From NCBI GenBank assembly GCA_015499985.1, contig JAAAUF010000054.1, forward strand, positions 21,363 to 80,639: DNA of 59,277 nucleotides. Reading direction: 5' to 3'. Shown here one piece after another: positions 44,661-58,831 of this stretch (position 1 is its first letter; the number at the start of each line of letters is the position of its first letter). Under the pieces are notes generated by a model that was given only the letters and a program-made list of their open reading frames with translations, was not told the DNA's origin and ran no database searches. The translations under genes were made by a program, and so were the position numbers. Source of the DNA: Haplosporangium gracile. Its lineage: Eukaryota > Mortierellomycota > Mortierellomycetes > Mortierellales > Mortierellaceae.

Positions 44661-45910
44661 GCTGCTGTTAGGTTAACGTGGAGGAGGAGAACGAGGACGA
44701 AGAAGAGTGAGAGTGCGAGGGATGTAGAGCTGAAGGGATGAGAAGGTGTTGGTTTTCTCTTGTTCGAATAGGGTAAATAGGAAACGAAAAGAAGAAGAGA
44801 AAGAGAGGGAAGAAAAAGAAGAGGAAGAAGAAGAAAACGAAAAGTAATAGGTGACAGTGTGGTATGTGTCGTTGTCTCTCTCGCGCTCATTGAATTTGCA
44901 CGTCCCGTTCTTTTGAGAGCATTCCTCTTGCTCTTTTGTTGTGGCGGATGTGAAGCTATCCAACATAGTTACAACAGCAGCGGAGCAATCACAAAATCCA
45001 AGCACGGCGAGATAAACAACAAAAACGAAAAATAACCCCTTCTTCTTCTTGGGGACAGGGCGAGAGGGATGTTGTCAAAAGCAAGGGACGGGAGAGGAGG
45101 CGGCAGCCTTACAAGGGGGAGCCAAAAGAGACAAAAAAAATAGAGAGAGGGAGAGAAAGAGAAAAACAAAAAAGAGGGGAGACATGGATACCAAAACGAA
45201 AGGGGGTTAGCCCGCTCTTATCTTCCCTTCCTCATCCTATTCATACTCCCAAAGAACAGCTTTTACAGTTGAACAGAAGCAGCATCTAAGACTGCCGCGA
45301 CTGTGCCGACTCTCCCTTTATCGGCGAAACAAAAGAGGTGTATGAAAAAAACGAAGGGGGCGAAAGGGGGTTTGCAAAACAGGACAAGACAGAACACAAT
45401 CAACATCGAAAAAAGTCACGGAAGTGAGTGGCAGCCAGGTCGGACTACGCCCCTTTTGACATGGTAGACAAGGTTAAGCAAAAGGCATAGAGAGAAAGAA
45501 GGGCGGTAGGCCGATGTCAATGGCTGCTATTGCCCTCTCGATGTTCAGGGCATCTTGGAGCCCATGATCCCCTCATCCATTGTCATAAACCACTACAATC
45601 AATATTGTCATGTGGATAGAAGGAGCCAAAAACCGGGGAGAGAAAGCTGCCTTTTCGACAAAGCGGTCTCCTGCGCACTCTCGATCGGCAAAGAACATCC
45701 AAACATGCATATGCGCTAGTTGCCTTTTTTCGCATGTTTTTAATGGAGAACGGAATGAATGGATAGTCTCTTCGGTCTTGTCGTGGTCCTTCTTTTCGTC
45801 CTCTAATTTTCTTGTTTGTTGCTGTCTTTTTTTTGTTGCACTTGTTTACATCCCTAGTCGCTGTTAAAGACCATTGTCCTCAGATACTCCCATCCATCCA
45901 TTCCCCCAAC
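44661..45910. other. Intergenic region upstream of the secreted-protein gene
   Basis: Promoter and leader of the secreted protein, with long GA-rich (plus strand) stretches at 44780-44845 and 45130-45180, and the 3' side of CSN3. No supportable gene, RNA or repeat beyond these tracts. Confidence 0.5.
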
Positions 45911-48369
45911 TTAGCGAGAACGACGACCTCGCTTTCCGGAATCGGACTCAATGCGTTGCTTCTTGGGACTACTAGAGGAAGCTTTCTATATGAGAACCCA
46001 TTACAAGAGGAAAAAGTCAATCAAACAGGATCAAAGTACAAGATACCATGGTATTGTCGAGACAGTTGTCACCAAATAGGCACAATAACAGATAAAGGCG
46101 CACCTTCATCGACATAGTTGTCGTATCCCATGTGCATGCTGTAGTCGGACTCGTCCATGGGGTAGCCAGAATGCTCGGATACATGAGATCCCTGCTAGCA
46201 ATGTGATAATAAGTACAGTGCAAAATGTGTCAGTCTAAGCCTATTAAGTGATGTAGATACAATCAGTGCGGATAAAAAAACAAACTTGTTACCTTGTTGA
46301 AAAATGCAGGCATAGAGGAGATAGCTTGGTCCATGGCACTGAGCTTGGCTGTAATGGCGGTTGCCTTCTGGATCTGAGCGTTGATCATGTCCATGGTGAT
46401 GGTGTTGTTGTGCTGATTGGGGTCGTCTAAGAACGAAACCATTCCTCCTGCATGTTCATGGCTGATGGTAGCAAAGATGACGCCTGACTCGATCATGCGA
46501 ACAATAATGCCCTCGACACGACGTGCGCCATCGGGTTCAGTTCCGAGGCCAATCAGAGATGTAATGTTCTCAATGGAGAGTGTCAGATATGTGCGAGTGA
46601 GATCCTGAATGTTACGGCGATGCAGAGCCTCCATGCACTGCTTCGCCAGACCAAAGTTCTTGTCCCGGACGAAAATAGGCTTGGCCTTCTCCAACTCGGT
46701 CCTAATGGCGCTGTTCGACTTTTTCTCGTAAGCAGTAGCGAAATCTGCATATGCCACACACTGCACCTTGATGGTTCTTTGGACAGCGGACGCAATGTAC
46801 TTGGGCAATGGTAACACCTATAGGAGCACAGAATGAACATTAGGTAACTACTACGGGATACATCCTACATGCATGCGTAGCGCTTGTTCTCTGCAAAAAA
46901 AAAAAAAAAAAAAAAAAAGGCAAGGTTTTGCCACTTACTCTTCCGTATTGAAGCAAGCTCGTCAAAACGTACTTCTTATGAGCCTCGATCTGAATAGCAC
47001 TCGCCATTTCAGCTGGGGCAGAAACAGCCTAGAAGGACATGTATAGTCGAATATATTAGTGATATGTCGATGTAGCATTAAGAGTAAGGACGTAAATGTC
47101 AAGTCATCAATTTGCTTACCAGCTTAAAAAACTCGACTGAACGCTCAAATTTCTTCAAGAAGGCGTAGATCATTCCTCCGTAATAATGGTACAGCAAAAA
47201 GTCCTTGTAGTTGATGTGTGTTTGCTAAAATTGAGGAGCATGATAACATATAGTGCCACTGTTTAGTTAATGTTCTCGTGCAATGTGTCGTGATAATTGC
47301 AGCTTTGATCCAGTTGATTCCTGTTCCTCACTTGTGGTTTCACGTCGGAAATGTCGTTGTCGAGGATGGGGAGAATGTCCTTGACGGACTGCGCCAACAA
47401 GCATGCCTATCGAAGCACAATTTAAACACATGAGCCGGAATGTTAAAGTCAGCACAAAACAAGGAAGTGTGGGCTGCGGCCAACTCTAATGTATTATATC
47501 GATTATACCTTGGCCAGGAGAGGGTGGATCATTGTAAGTTGTCCTGGCGAAGCCTGAAGTCTCTGAATAAAGACGGCGAGTGGCTTGATGGCGATGATGG
47601 GCTAGAGAAATTATACGCGTAAATAAAGTCAAAAATCGATGTCTGCATCAGCAAGCTGTAAGCTTTTGTTTCACTCAGCATAACGATGCTGTGGTCGGTA
47701 TGTACCTGATGTGTCTCTGTCGCCACCTTCACCAGGGCTTCAGCAAAACTCATTGCTATAAAAGCGTACGGAAAAGAGAAGAAAAAGACAGCCTGTTAGT
47801 TTTCTGGTGGGAGGCTGACGCGTATGTTTGTGTGAGTCGCCGCAGCGCCACCAGCAAAGTCAAACTGTGTCTCATAGACTCACCCTTGTGAGAAGCCAAG
47901 CGGACCTGTTCGCCATCGCACGTTGTCACAAACGCCCAGACTTTTGAGAGTAGAGCGTGGTCGAATCCATGCGAAGCCTTGCACCGGTGCACCCTAGAAC
48001 ATTAGAGTAAAAGTAGCAATTAGAAACCATGTTGCCATTGTTCATCAATTCCTTGTCAACCGCAGTTAAATGTAAATTCCTTGTGAGAAGCAAAATGTTT
48101 GACCAGCCTTCCGTATGTTCATAGTCCCACAAGCGAACGATAGTGTTGTTTATGTCTAAAGTTGCTTACAAGAAGTAGAGGTAGGCAAAGGAATGGGTTG
48201 CTGGGTCGAGGGCGTCCAGAGGGTCAGTCTGGCCATTGGGTTGGGCGGCGAAGACAGGGTCGTTGAGGTTGTTGAGGTAAGGAGCGAGGGTCTTTGTGAC
48301 CGCGGTGATGTCGGTCGCAGTTTGGATCTTGGAGACGATTTCGTCGAAGGAAGGATCACTTGGCGCCAT
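45911..48369 (-). CDS. CSN3: COP9 signalosome subunit 3
   Basis: Predicted PCI-domain subunit of the COP9 signalosome, the complex that removes Nedd8 from cullins. Ten exons on the minus strand: 48369-48170, 47993-47884, 47755-47706, 47601-47509, 47406-47332, 47224-47120, 47028-46939, 46817-46293, 46191-46104, 45981-45911; 468 residues. Signatures: FLLYHYYGGMIYAFLKKFER, then EAHKKYVLTSLLQYGR, the PCI core YLTLSIENITSLIGL, and the C-terminal helix QIQKATAITAKLSAMDQAI. I add a last exon that ends in a basic tail (SPKKQRIESDSGKRGRRSR), nuclear-signal-like, because donor and acceptor phases match; without it the frame would read on for 11 residues. Exon 9 has a TAGCAG acceptor that could add one Gln. 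Intron 7 has an A run of about 24 bases. Confidence 0.85.
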
Positions 48370-48754
48370 TGCGGGAGTGTGTTGTTGTTGTGCGTTGGAG
48401 AGGGTGATGGAGGTGGAAAAGAAAGAAAAGAAAGGACAAAATACACAGTGACAGGGGTCTACAACGGTGCGCGTTGTTCATTGCCACCCCTCTGCCTTGT
48501 ACGAAGTTCAGCAAAGGCATGATAGAAACAGTCACTTTCTCGCTTACTTGGTGTGGGTGAGGGTGAGCAGGGCGCGTGTCATTTGTGTCCCTACAGTAAT
48601 CCTCCGCTCTATCACATAAAAATCCTGCTCCCTTCCTCCCCATCACTTTTCCAACTTTACTTTCACCTTCACCTTCACCTTCACCTTCACCTTCGCCATC
48701 TTTCTCCTCCATTTTGCTCCTTTACACCAGACACACACCCACATAACTCACCCC
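48370..48754. promoter_or_regulatory. Bidirectional promoter of CSN3 and RAB18
   Basis: 385 bases separate two divergent start codons. It includes a TTCACC-type hexamer microsatellite at about 48662-48692, nearer the Rab start. No TATA box is obvious in either direction. Confidence 0.5.
48662..48692. repeat. TTCACC hexamer microsatellite
   Basis: About five direct copies of the six-base unit, ending about 60 bases before the Rab gene start, probably within its transcribed leader. Confidence 0.85.
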
Positions 48755-49927
48755 ATGTCCGACTCGCATTCTTCTTCAGAAACCGTTGCCACTCTCAAGC
48801 TGCTACTCATCGGAAGCAGTGGCACTGGAAAGAGTTCTCTCCTCATGCGCTTCGTCGACGGCGTCTTCCTCGCCCCAGACGAGATCTCCGCCACCATCGG
48901 GGTCGACTTCAAAGTCAAAGTCATCGATGTCGAGGGCAAAAAGTACAAGCTGACCATCTGGGTACGTCGACACATCGTCTTTGCTCTCTCGTACCCATTC
49001 TTGGCATTCTTCACTTCTCCCTTACTTTCGGCGCTTCGCTTCGCCCATATCCTCGAGTGTCTTTTGTATTTGCGGTCAACAAAGAATAGTCGCAAAGGAA
49101 AAACTTTTTCTATCCCTTTGTTCTTTTTCTCCTGAGCATCACTCTCTTCAACATACGGCTCTGACTGTGGTTATCAATTGCTCAGTGATATACATGACCA
49201 GAAAGAGCACCATGAAACTAATGTCAACTCTATAGGATACTGCCGGACAGGAACGTTTCAGAACTCTCACTTCCTCTTATTACAGAGGTGCACAGGGCGT
49301 GATTCTTGGCAAGTATATGTTCGGATTCTTGGGCAATAGCATCACGAGAATTCTATTCTGAAAGCGGGCGACCTTATTAATCATATTTTTTTTCCATATG
49401 ATCATTAACAGTGTACGACGTCAGCAACCGAGACTCTTTCAACGATCTTCAAACCTGGTTCAACGAGCTCGATACATATTGCTCCAGCAAGGAGGTCGTT
49501 CGCATGATTGTCGGAAACAAAGTTGACAAGGTACGGATGGATGAACATGACAGTAGGCAGGAGAGCTACCATGTATTGTCTGGCTTGATATGACGTTGGG
49601 ATCTGTAAGACTGACCACATGAAAATCTTTTTTTGTTTTGTGCACATCACTTTATCGCAACGTGGCAAATTTACCATTGAATGGCCTGTTGATGAACAGG
49701 AGTCCAGCAGAGAAGTCAGCCGGCAGGAGGGTCAAGAGTTTGCTCGCAAGTTGCAGACTCTCTTTGTCGAGTGCAGTGCAAAGACCAAGCTCGGAGTTCA
49801 ACAGGCGTTTGACGAATTGGTGCAGCAGATCATCGACACCCCCAGCTTGTGGCAAAAGCAAGCACCTGCCAATGTCCGTCTCCAGCCAAACGCTGAAACC
49901 CAAGAGTACTCTGGCTGTGCCTGCTAA
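48755..49927 (+). CDS. RAB18: Rab18-like small GTPase
   Basis: Predicted membrane-trafficking GTPase; Rab18 works at ER, lipid droplets and secretory membranes. Four exons (48755-48961, 49236-49308, 49412-49530, 49700-49927) encode 208 residues, the normal Rab size. All nucleotide-binding motifs are present: P-loop GSSGTGKS, switch-I Thr in [36 protein letters not shown] and [25 protein letters not shown], with IIDTPSLW close behind, is typical of Rab18. The end is YSGCAC, a CXC double-geranylgeranylation motif. Intron 2 begins with GC rather than GT (49309-49310, GCAAGT), needed to keep the frame and the conserved VILVYDVS. The gene shares a 385-base promoter with CSN3. Confidence 0.9.
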
Positions 49928-51200
49928 ACTCATCTCGCAGCACAGGCCAACAACTTATCCACTTTCAATAAAATGAAGCGCTTTTCAACATATCGTGACG
50001 TTGCTACTGTATGTCAGTGCGGGCGAAGTAGTAGGCAGAAATGGTTTTAGGCGTCTAGGTGTTTAGTGGCGGTGCGTGTCAGCCGTAGCTTTGTGACGCT
50101 TAAGGACATGAAACGGCGTGCGCGTTGTGTGTGTCTGTGTATGTGAGAGTGAGTGTCTGTGTGTGTGAACCTCCTTTTTAGACAGTTAAAAGATGCGACC
50201 GCCAGTTGTGTCGCTTTCAGGAGCTCTGAAAGAGCACAGAGCAGCGCATGGAAGGCATATCGAACCAGTCCAAGGTGTGTGGACTCCATTCGCTATTGGA
50301 TATTTCCAACTCGCCTAAACGTCTTTCAATTTCATTCCTTTCAAGAGTAGCGGCAGCAAGACTAAGGACAGCATGAAATGACCATAAAGCGACACGAGAG
50401 ATAGAGACAGAGAGAGAGACTATTCCCAGGCGACACTACTCTGCTCGGCCTGCTTGTGTGTATCTGTGCTGAACAGTGAATGGATAGGATAACTTCAAGG
50501 CAAGATGGACCATAGGAACACTTGTGTGTAGCAAATGCGACTATGCAATCTTCCAAAGAGGTATTTAAACGCGGAAGAGACGTGGGGAACAAAATTCATT
50601 ATCTTTTCTCATCTCTCCCCTACTCACCCACACACACACACATAAAGTACGTTCTGCCTTTATCATCATCATCGTCATTCGTTCACCTGCTTTTTATTGT
50701 CGTGTCTCTTGACACTTCTTCGTACTTTTCAGTCTCTCTGTCATTTACTTTACTTCTTCACACACACGCACGCCTGGCAGTCATCTTGTATACTCTTCAC
50801 ATCCTCGCCATCGCCGTTCCGTGGTTACTAGACTTCTTTCTTTCTTTTGGACTATATCGACTTGGATGAACAGATGCGCACCTTCATTATAGGGTGTTCA
50901 GCTCTGTCTATTTTCCTCTGTCGCTGTGCTTCATCCCCTTTCTGTCTTCGGCGATATTTTGTCGTTCTGTAGCGCCCTCCTTCAGGGACCTCTCACTCTT
51001 TTCCACCTCTCCCCCCCTCCTTTTTATTTTGGACTCATACCGCCTCTGCAACAGTTGGACGCGTGTGCCAGTTGCATTTCTCACGGTCGATAAGGACGCG
51101 TTTGACAGCCTGTGTGATCAGAATACAACCAACTAACCATCTTCTTCCTTCTCTTTTCGCGCTCCTTCTTTTGCTTCCTTTGTGTCGCATTGATATCAGA
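49928..51200. other. Intergenic region and actin promoter
   Basis: First part is the Rab 3' end. From about 50590 to 51195 the sequence is strongly C/T-rich, as expected for the promoter and long leader of a highly expressed fungal gene. A TATTTAAA element at 50562-50569 and a CA repeat (50630-50641) are visible. No other gene. Confidence 0.5.
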
Positions 51201-52808
<1,608 letters not shown>

Positions 52809-53681
52809 GTATCTGGCGGCCAGAATTAGCAACTTTTTATCGAATCGCGATTCAACGTCAATACTTTTTTTCTTTTTTCTTCACAAGAATAAACCTTGTC
52901 CTCCAATTTGCCCTGCTCGTTTGCTCCCCTCTCTTCCCTTTGAATACCCAATCATTTCCTACGAACACTTATGATGATGGTTCCTCTACATGGCATATCC
53001 ATGGACCCTTTGAGCCTTTCTTCACACTTGTTAACCTTCGTTTGAATCGCAACACTTGCGATCATTTGGTTTTCCGTGACTGGCTCATGACCCTCTGGCT
53101 CTTAAAGATCTTGGAAGCAAGCCTGGGATGCGTTCCATTCCTGTCTCGAGAGTGTGTTTTCACCCTTCGTCTCTCCTCTTGTGCCATTTCATCACTCTGT
53201 TGTCTTGATTTGCCTCCATCCACACCCACACCTACACTCATATACGCAGTTTATCCTTCTATCCGATTTTCATTTCCATCCTCTAAACTGATCGGAACGG
53301 AAAAAAAACAAAACAACATAACAATAGAGCTCTCGCCAGGACTGGTGAGTGGAGTGTAGAATTGACACACAAATTTTTGTTTGTTTCGCGCGTTTACATC
53401 GGCTATTTTTTTTTTGTTCCTTACCCTCTGTTCAGCCTGTCTCCCTTGCTTGGGTCAATAATAGCTGCCATCAGACACACCGACTTCACCTCCTCGATCC
53501 ACCAGGACAGGGCAGAGAATCAATCGACACACTCCCCAGTCAACAGACACAGATTCATCTGCACAGCAGACCAATTCACATCAGCCTTGAACGACAACGA
53601 GCAGGACGCAGTCTGTTTCGTTTTTATTTTTACTACCCAAAACGCCAATAATACGCAACGCCCTCCCTCTGTTCTTGATCT
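52809..53681. other. Actin 3' region and leader of the SAY-PHD gene
   Basis: Same-strand genes flank it. Pyrimidine-rich sequence after the actin stop is probably its 3' UTR. The stretch from about 53440 to 53681 may be the leader of the next gene. Open frames here lack recognisable domains. Confidence 0.45.
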
Positions 53682-56600
53682 ATGGACTCAGCAGACTCAG
53701 CCACAGGGACAAGGAGCTCACGTTCCAGGCGCCAGGCACCCGCACCGACTTCACCCCCTTCCAGCCTCCGTGCCTCCCTTTCGAGACACACTTCCAAGAG
53801 TGTAAACGACAACACGTCTGATCAGGATGTGGAAATGGCCCCCGCCTCGCCACCCCGGCCAAGGAGGGGCAACACACGTGGATCGAGCGTCTCCTCTGCC
53901 TCCACAGCCAGGGAAGAATCGAACACGAGGAGCAAACGGACTAATAACAATACCTCCACTCGACAGGCAGGAGCCAGAGGTGCCACAGAGGACAGAGACG
54001 ATAATGATCAGGGCGAAGATCAAGTCATGGATAGTCCTGGACGGCCGACGCGTTCAAGAAGAGGGACCGTAACTGCAGCATCCCGCAACGCCACCGTTGT
54101 CGCAGAGCCTCAGGAGGTTAGCGACGACGAGGAGCTCTCTGTCGACAAGGAAGACGCTGATGTGGGTGAGGAGGTCGAAGGAGATGGAGAGGAGATCGAA
54201 GGCGAGATTGAGGAAGCAGGAGAAGCCAAGATCACCAAGGATGGAGAACTGCTCGGAGGTAAGTTTATTTTATTTATTTGGCCGATCAATTGTGATTGAT
54301 TCATTGCAGGGCTAGAAGTGTCACAGAAGCATGTGTAACGAATACACCAGGTCTAACAGAACCTTTTTGATTCGTTCTAGGTCGTGAATACAAGTGCAGG
54401 AATTTCAAACTGTCAACAAGAGGCGACCGGATCTACATGATGTCCATGGACGCAGCGCGAGTTCTTGGATTTAGGGACAGCTACCTCTTCTTCTTAAAGA
54501 ATCCTCAACTAGTACGCGTCAACACGACAGTTGAGGAGAGGACATGGATGATCGAAAAGGGCATGCTGATGGCCAATTTTAAGTCCAAACTCATTGCTGT
54601 CGTGACCGCTCGATCGCTTTTTAAGTCATTCGGGTACAAGATCATTAAGAAGGGCAGGAGCCGTGTGGACGACTACTATGAATCGCGCGCGGCAGACGAT
54701 GGTATGGCGGACGACTCTGAGGATGATACCGCTTCAAGGGCAGAAGATGATGGGTCCACGGGTGCTAACGGGAATGGACCCAACTCTGATGACACCCAGA
54801 GTCATGCAGGAGGGAAGCGAAAACACACGTTGCTGCAATACGAAGAATCGGCTCGCCAAGTGACGGACTTGAACTGGTTGTATGAGAGCGCAATGGCTGT
54901 CAGGTCACTGAATGGACAGTTGAAGGAGTTGCGGAAAGAGAACCCAAAGTTTCTGGATCCTCATACCAATATCGAGCAGATTCCTTTGGCGACACAGCCT
55001 GAGCGATGCAACGTCACTGTGGCGCCAAAACCAAAGCCTCAAGAGCAGGATGCGAGCTCGACAACTATCCCGCTGCCTACGGTGTTATCCATACCTCGAT
55101 CTATCGGCCCTCTGGTGGATGCAGTCGTCAAAGTCGAGATCAAAGGAGCAACACCGGCGCCACCCATCATTGATGATCCTGCTGTCTGGGCGGTCATCCC
55201 AGAGGACATTCGCAGAGCGCTGGAGGTAGCAGAATCAGCGAAACCCAAGGAGGACGAGGACGACAAGGATCTTACAAAGTTTCCATTGTCGCTGCTGGAA
55301 GGACAATACCAGGCTACTTTCCCTGTGTACGTATCTCGGTGATTGATTATTTATTTTTTTGAGGCGAACATTTATCAAAGAAAGAACCTCGTACCTTTTA
55401 CTAATCAATGTCGATTGTTTTTATATAGTCATCAAGCCCGCTTCCAGCAGCCGTATAAAGTGGTGCTGCCAGCAGGCATGACTGGTCATGCGCAATACCT
55501 CCACCACCTTAACGTGATGCAATCAGGGGGAATGACAGGACCACTAATGGAGCAGGCAACGTTACCAGGAGCAACCTCAGCCCATGATATCAGACTCATC
55601 CAATGGCAACAACAGCAGCAGCAACAAGTGCAACAACAACAACAGCAGCAGCAACAGCAACAGCAGCAACAAAAGGCACTTCAGCAGGAGAAGATTCAGC
55701 AGCAACAGCATGAACTTCAGGCAGCCCCCAAGAAGGCGGATTCACCTGCTGTACGTTACTCTACCTTTGCACGCGTGCACCTGATACGTTTTATTACAGA
55801 GGAGAGGTTAACTAAACGCGATTTCCCGTGATATCTGCAACATAGGCCCAGTCGACAAGCGTCATGTGCGGAGCACCACTGAAAACTGGATTGGGGTATT
55901 GTCAACGGTTAGTCAGCACACAGGGCGAACACTGTCCTAACCACCGCGGAAGCAACTCGATTCAGCCAGGGATGCCCTCCATTAATGGGAAGCCGCTGGT
56001 AAGATTTTTTCTCAGCGCCACCAAAAAGCATGGATGGCACAACGAAACGTTCATCTTTTGACACATTCTATGGCATAATATTATATAGGCAAACACTTGT
56101 GCCGAGTGCAACTTGGCTTCTGCGCCAACAAATGTCGTGCCTACTGACAGACCGCTTCCTTGTGCCTTGACGCACCTCAACAAGTGCAAAACATGCACCA
56201 AGAACTATCACCCACTTTGTTTACAATTGGACACACCCAGGATTGTTTCTGCTATTGGCTCGTATCCGTGGCAGTGTAACGACTGCAAATTGTGTGTAGT
56301 GTGTCTGGAGGCGGGAGACGAAGCGTCGTTGCTAATCTGTGATGATTGCGATCGTGGCTGGCATATGAGTTGCTGTGACCCAGCTATTGAGAAGGTTCCA
56401 CACGGTAAAGTTTATGATATGTCTGTTGCGTCGTGCATCTACTTATCTCTACGTCTGTCTTTTATCTTTATTTTGCCAAGTAACATACTGACGCATTGAC
56501 GATGCTTATTATCGTGCAGATGACTGGCTGTGCTCCTTTTGTGCACAGTGCCACTCTTGCCGAGGTGCCGAAGATCCGTCGACGCGATACAAGCATGCAG

Positions 56601-57449
56601 TCTCCAATCCCGGTGGATCCAATAAGTACCAAACGTACCTCACTACCTTTTGGTAAGTCCGGAAAATGATACTTTTTGACGTAAAGAATCTATGTTGATG
56701 CATGTGAACTAACTCCGCCAATGAATGTTTTACGCATCTTTTCAAATAGCTCTACTTGTCACGAGAACTTTTCCCAGGGCCGGTTCTGTCCGGTGTGCGT
56801 GCGAACATACAAGGGAGATGGCGGTGAGGACGATCAGTCGGATGTAGCGGGCGAGGACGATAGCAATATGGTGTGTTGCGATGAATGTAATCGATGGGTG
56901 CATATGGACTGCGATGATCAGTTGACAGAGGAGAAAGTTGAGGAGATGGGCACGGATGAGAGTCTCAAGTACACATGTCCTCCATGCGCAGGCAAGGTGA
57001 TGACTCTGCGACCAGGTGCTGCACCTCCATCGGCTATGGCTAATGTGACTTCAGAGATAGCAATGCTGAGTCTCCGGGGACAAGCTCCCCCACTGGCCAA
57101 GGCATGTGGGACACTGGGAGGCAAGACGCTTGTTCGTGGATTGGTTGAACACAAGGGCAAGAAGATTGGAGCGCCCGAGATTGTGGCTACGGGTATTGAA
57201 TACGACCGGCGGTTGGTGCTGGAGATTGCAGCCCTGAAGGAAAAGGCGGAGTCCAAGCAGCAGGGAAAGCAAGGTAGTGCTGCTGGCCGTGGGGGTCGTG
57301 GTGGTCGTGGTAGCCGTAGTGGTCGTGGTGGTCGTGGCCGTGGCCGTGGCCGTGCAGCAACCAAGAGTAGGAGTCCTGTCCGTCGAGCATCGATTGCATC
57401 CTCAACATCTTCATCCCTTTCATCCCTGTCGGGATCTGTTGATAGTTAG
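53682..57449 (+). CDS. Chromatin-remodelling subunit with SAY/Rsc7-Swp82 domain and PHD fingers
   Basis: Predicted SWI/SNF (BAF/RSC-type) subunit like animal PHF10/SAYP. Seven exons (53682-54258, 54381-55326, 55429-55750, 55846-55998, 56089-56404, 56520-56652, 56750-57449) encode 1048 residues. Residues 1-190 are disordered and acidic. About 193-285 is the Rsc7/Swp82-like domain (YKCRNFKLSTRGDRIYMMS, then AARVLGFRDSYLFFLKNPQL and LIAVVTARSLFKSFGYKII). A poly-Gln run follows at about 565-590. A small Cys/His finger is near 625-650 (MCGAPLKTGLGYCQRL to EHCPNH). Tandem PHD fingers lie at about 690-800 (CKTCTKNYHPLC; then LLICDDCDRGWHMSC), and a further PHD-like finger at about 816-900 (MVCCDECNRWVHMDC). 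The tail has an RGG box (about 994-1019). The start is the first in-frame ATG. Confidence 0.83.
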
Positions 57450-58831
57450 TAGCATTATTACCCCTCTCTCTGATGCTTACTTTTTTTCCTTCGCTTTTCT
57501 TTTTCCTGTCTGCATTTTCTTGATTTTTTTTTTTTTTACAATGGAGACCTTAATAGATAAAGAGTAGAGTGAATAAAAAATCCCACCTCCTAGCAAATCC
57601 TCTTGTTTTCCTTAAAATGTGTTTGCAAGGAGCAAGGAAATAAAGGAGAGAATGAAGCATCGTGTGCGATGCACACATACATGGACCATACCGAAGTAAA
57701 AGGCAAGGGTGGTCAACCGAGTCAAAATGGAAAGTCAGGTAGGAGAAGGATCAGGAGTAGGAGGTTAAGCTAAGCAAAGTAAGGGATGAGGGAGCGAGAG
57801 AGAGAGAGAGAGAGTAAGAAAAGAGAGAAAGGGCGAGAGGGTTGGTCGGTCGGAGGTACAACGGAGGCATGGAGTATCTGAAGGGAGAAGTGCAAGTCTG
57901 AAGAGCATAAGGAGATATGGTAATAATGATTGTTAGTTAGCCTTAGGATGGGGACGTGTGTTGAGGGTTCAGAGGGGTTTATGGGGTCCCCGGGGCTGAC
58001 GAACAGTGAATGGTAAGCCAAAGACAACGGGAGTATGCAAGGTCTGGAGTGTCAAGATTCTTGCACAAGTCTTTTCTTTCCCCCTGCTCCCTTGATTCAT
58101 CAACAAGGGCTATCTTGTTCATTTTTAGCTATTTATTATTAGCTGAAGGAACAAGGGAAGGAACGGAGAAGAATGCGTGGCAATGACAGGGGCAACCAAG
58201 ACGAAAAAAGGACATAACAGTCTGGAATATCGGAAATGGCTTCATTTATCGTGTGTTTGTTCACAGGATCATTTGTTGTTGTAGTTATAGTTGTTGTTGT
58301 TATTGTTGGCAGTGGAAATGACGGGCTACGATGGTGGTGGTGGGTGATTATATAGAGGCGGACAATAGAGAGAAAGAGAGAGCAAGCCGTTCTGACACTG
58401 AGAGAATCAGACGGAGCACAATCACATCAGAAGGGAATGAATATGGTCATGGTACGTCTGTCTGAGAAATGCATGTGTGCTTTAGACTCTTTTGTGTGTT
58501 CCTTTCCTTTTTTTCTTCCCCATTCTTACATCCAGTTGTTCGTTCGCTCGCTGACTCTTGATTTTTCTTTTCCTTCCGCCTTCCGCCATCCGCCATCCAC
58601 AACTCCCCATTCATTCACTCTAACTCTTCACGGCAGACACAGAAACCCACTTTTACTCTTTTCTACGCACAGTCCAACCTTCTTTACTTCCTTTTTTCCT
58701 CAGGCACAAAGCAACACGAAAATAAGAGCACGGACACTCTTCATCTTCCACCAGGCACAGATCAACTCTAAAAACCCTATCACTTGCCAACCAACATTCC
58801 CACTCGCATCAACCCCGGAAGCTTAAAGACG
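57450..58831. other. Intergenic region between SAY-PHD gene and last gene
   Basis: A poly-T run at 57525-57537, a GA microsatellite at about 57795-57814, TTGTTGTTG repeats at about 58273-58305, and short CCTTCCGCC/CCATCCGCC repeats at about 58575-58600. The last 300 bases are pyrimidine-rich and probably promoter and leader of the next gene. No gene is visible. Confidence 0.5.
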
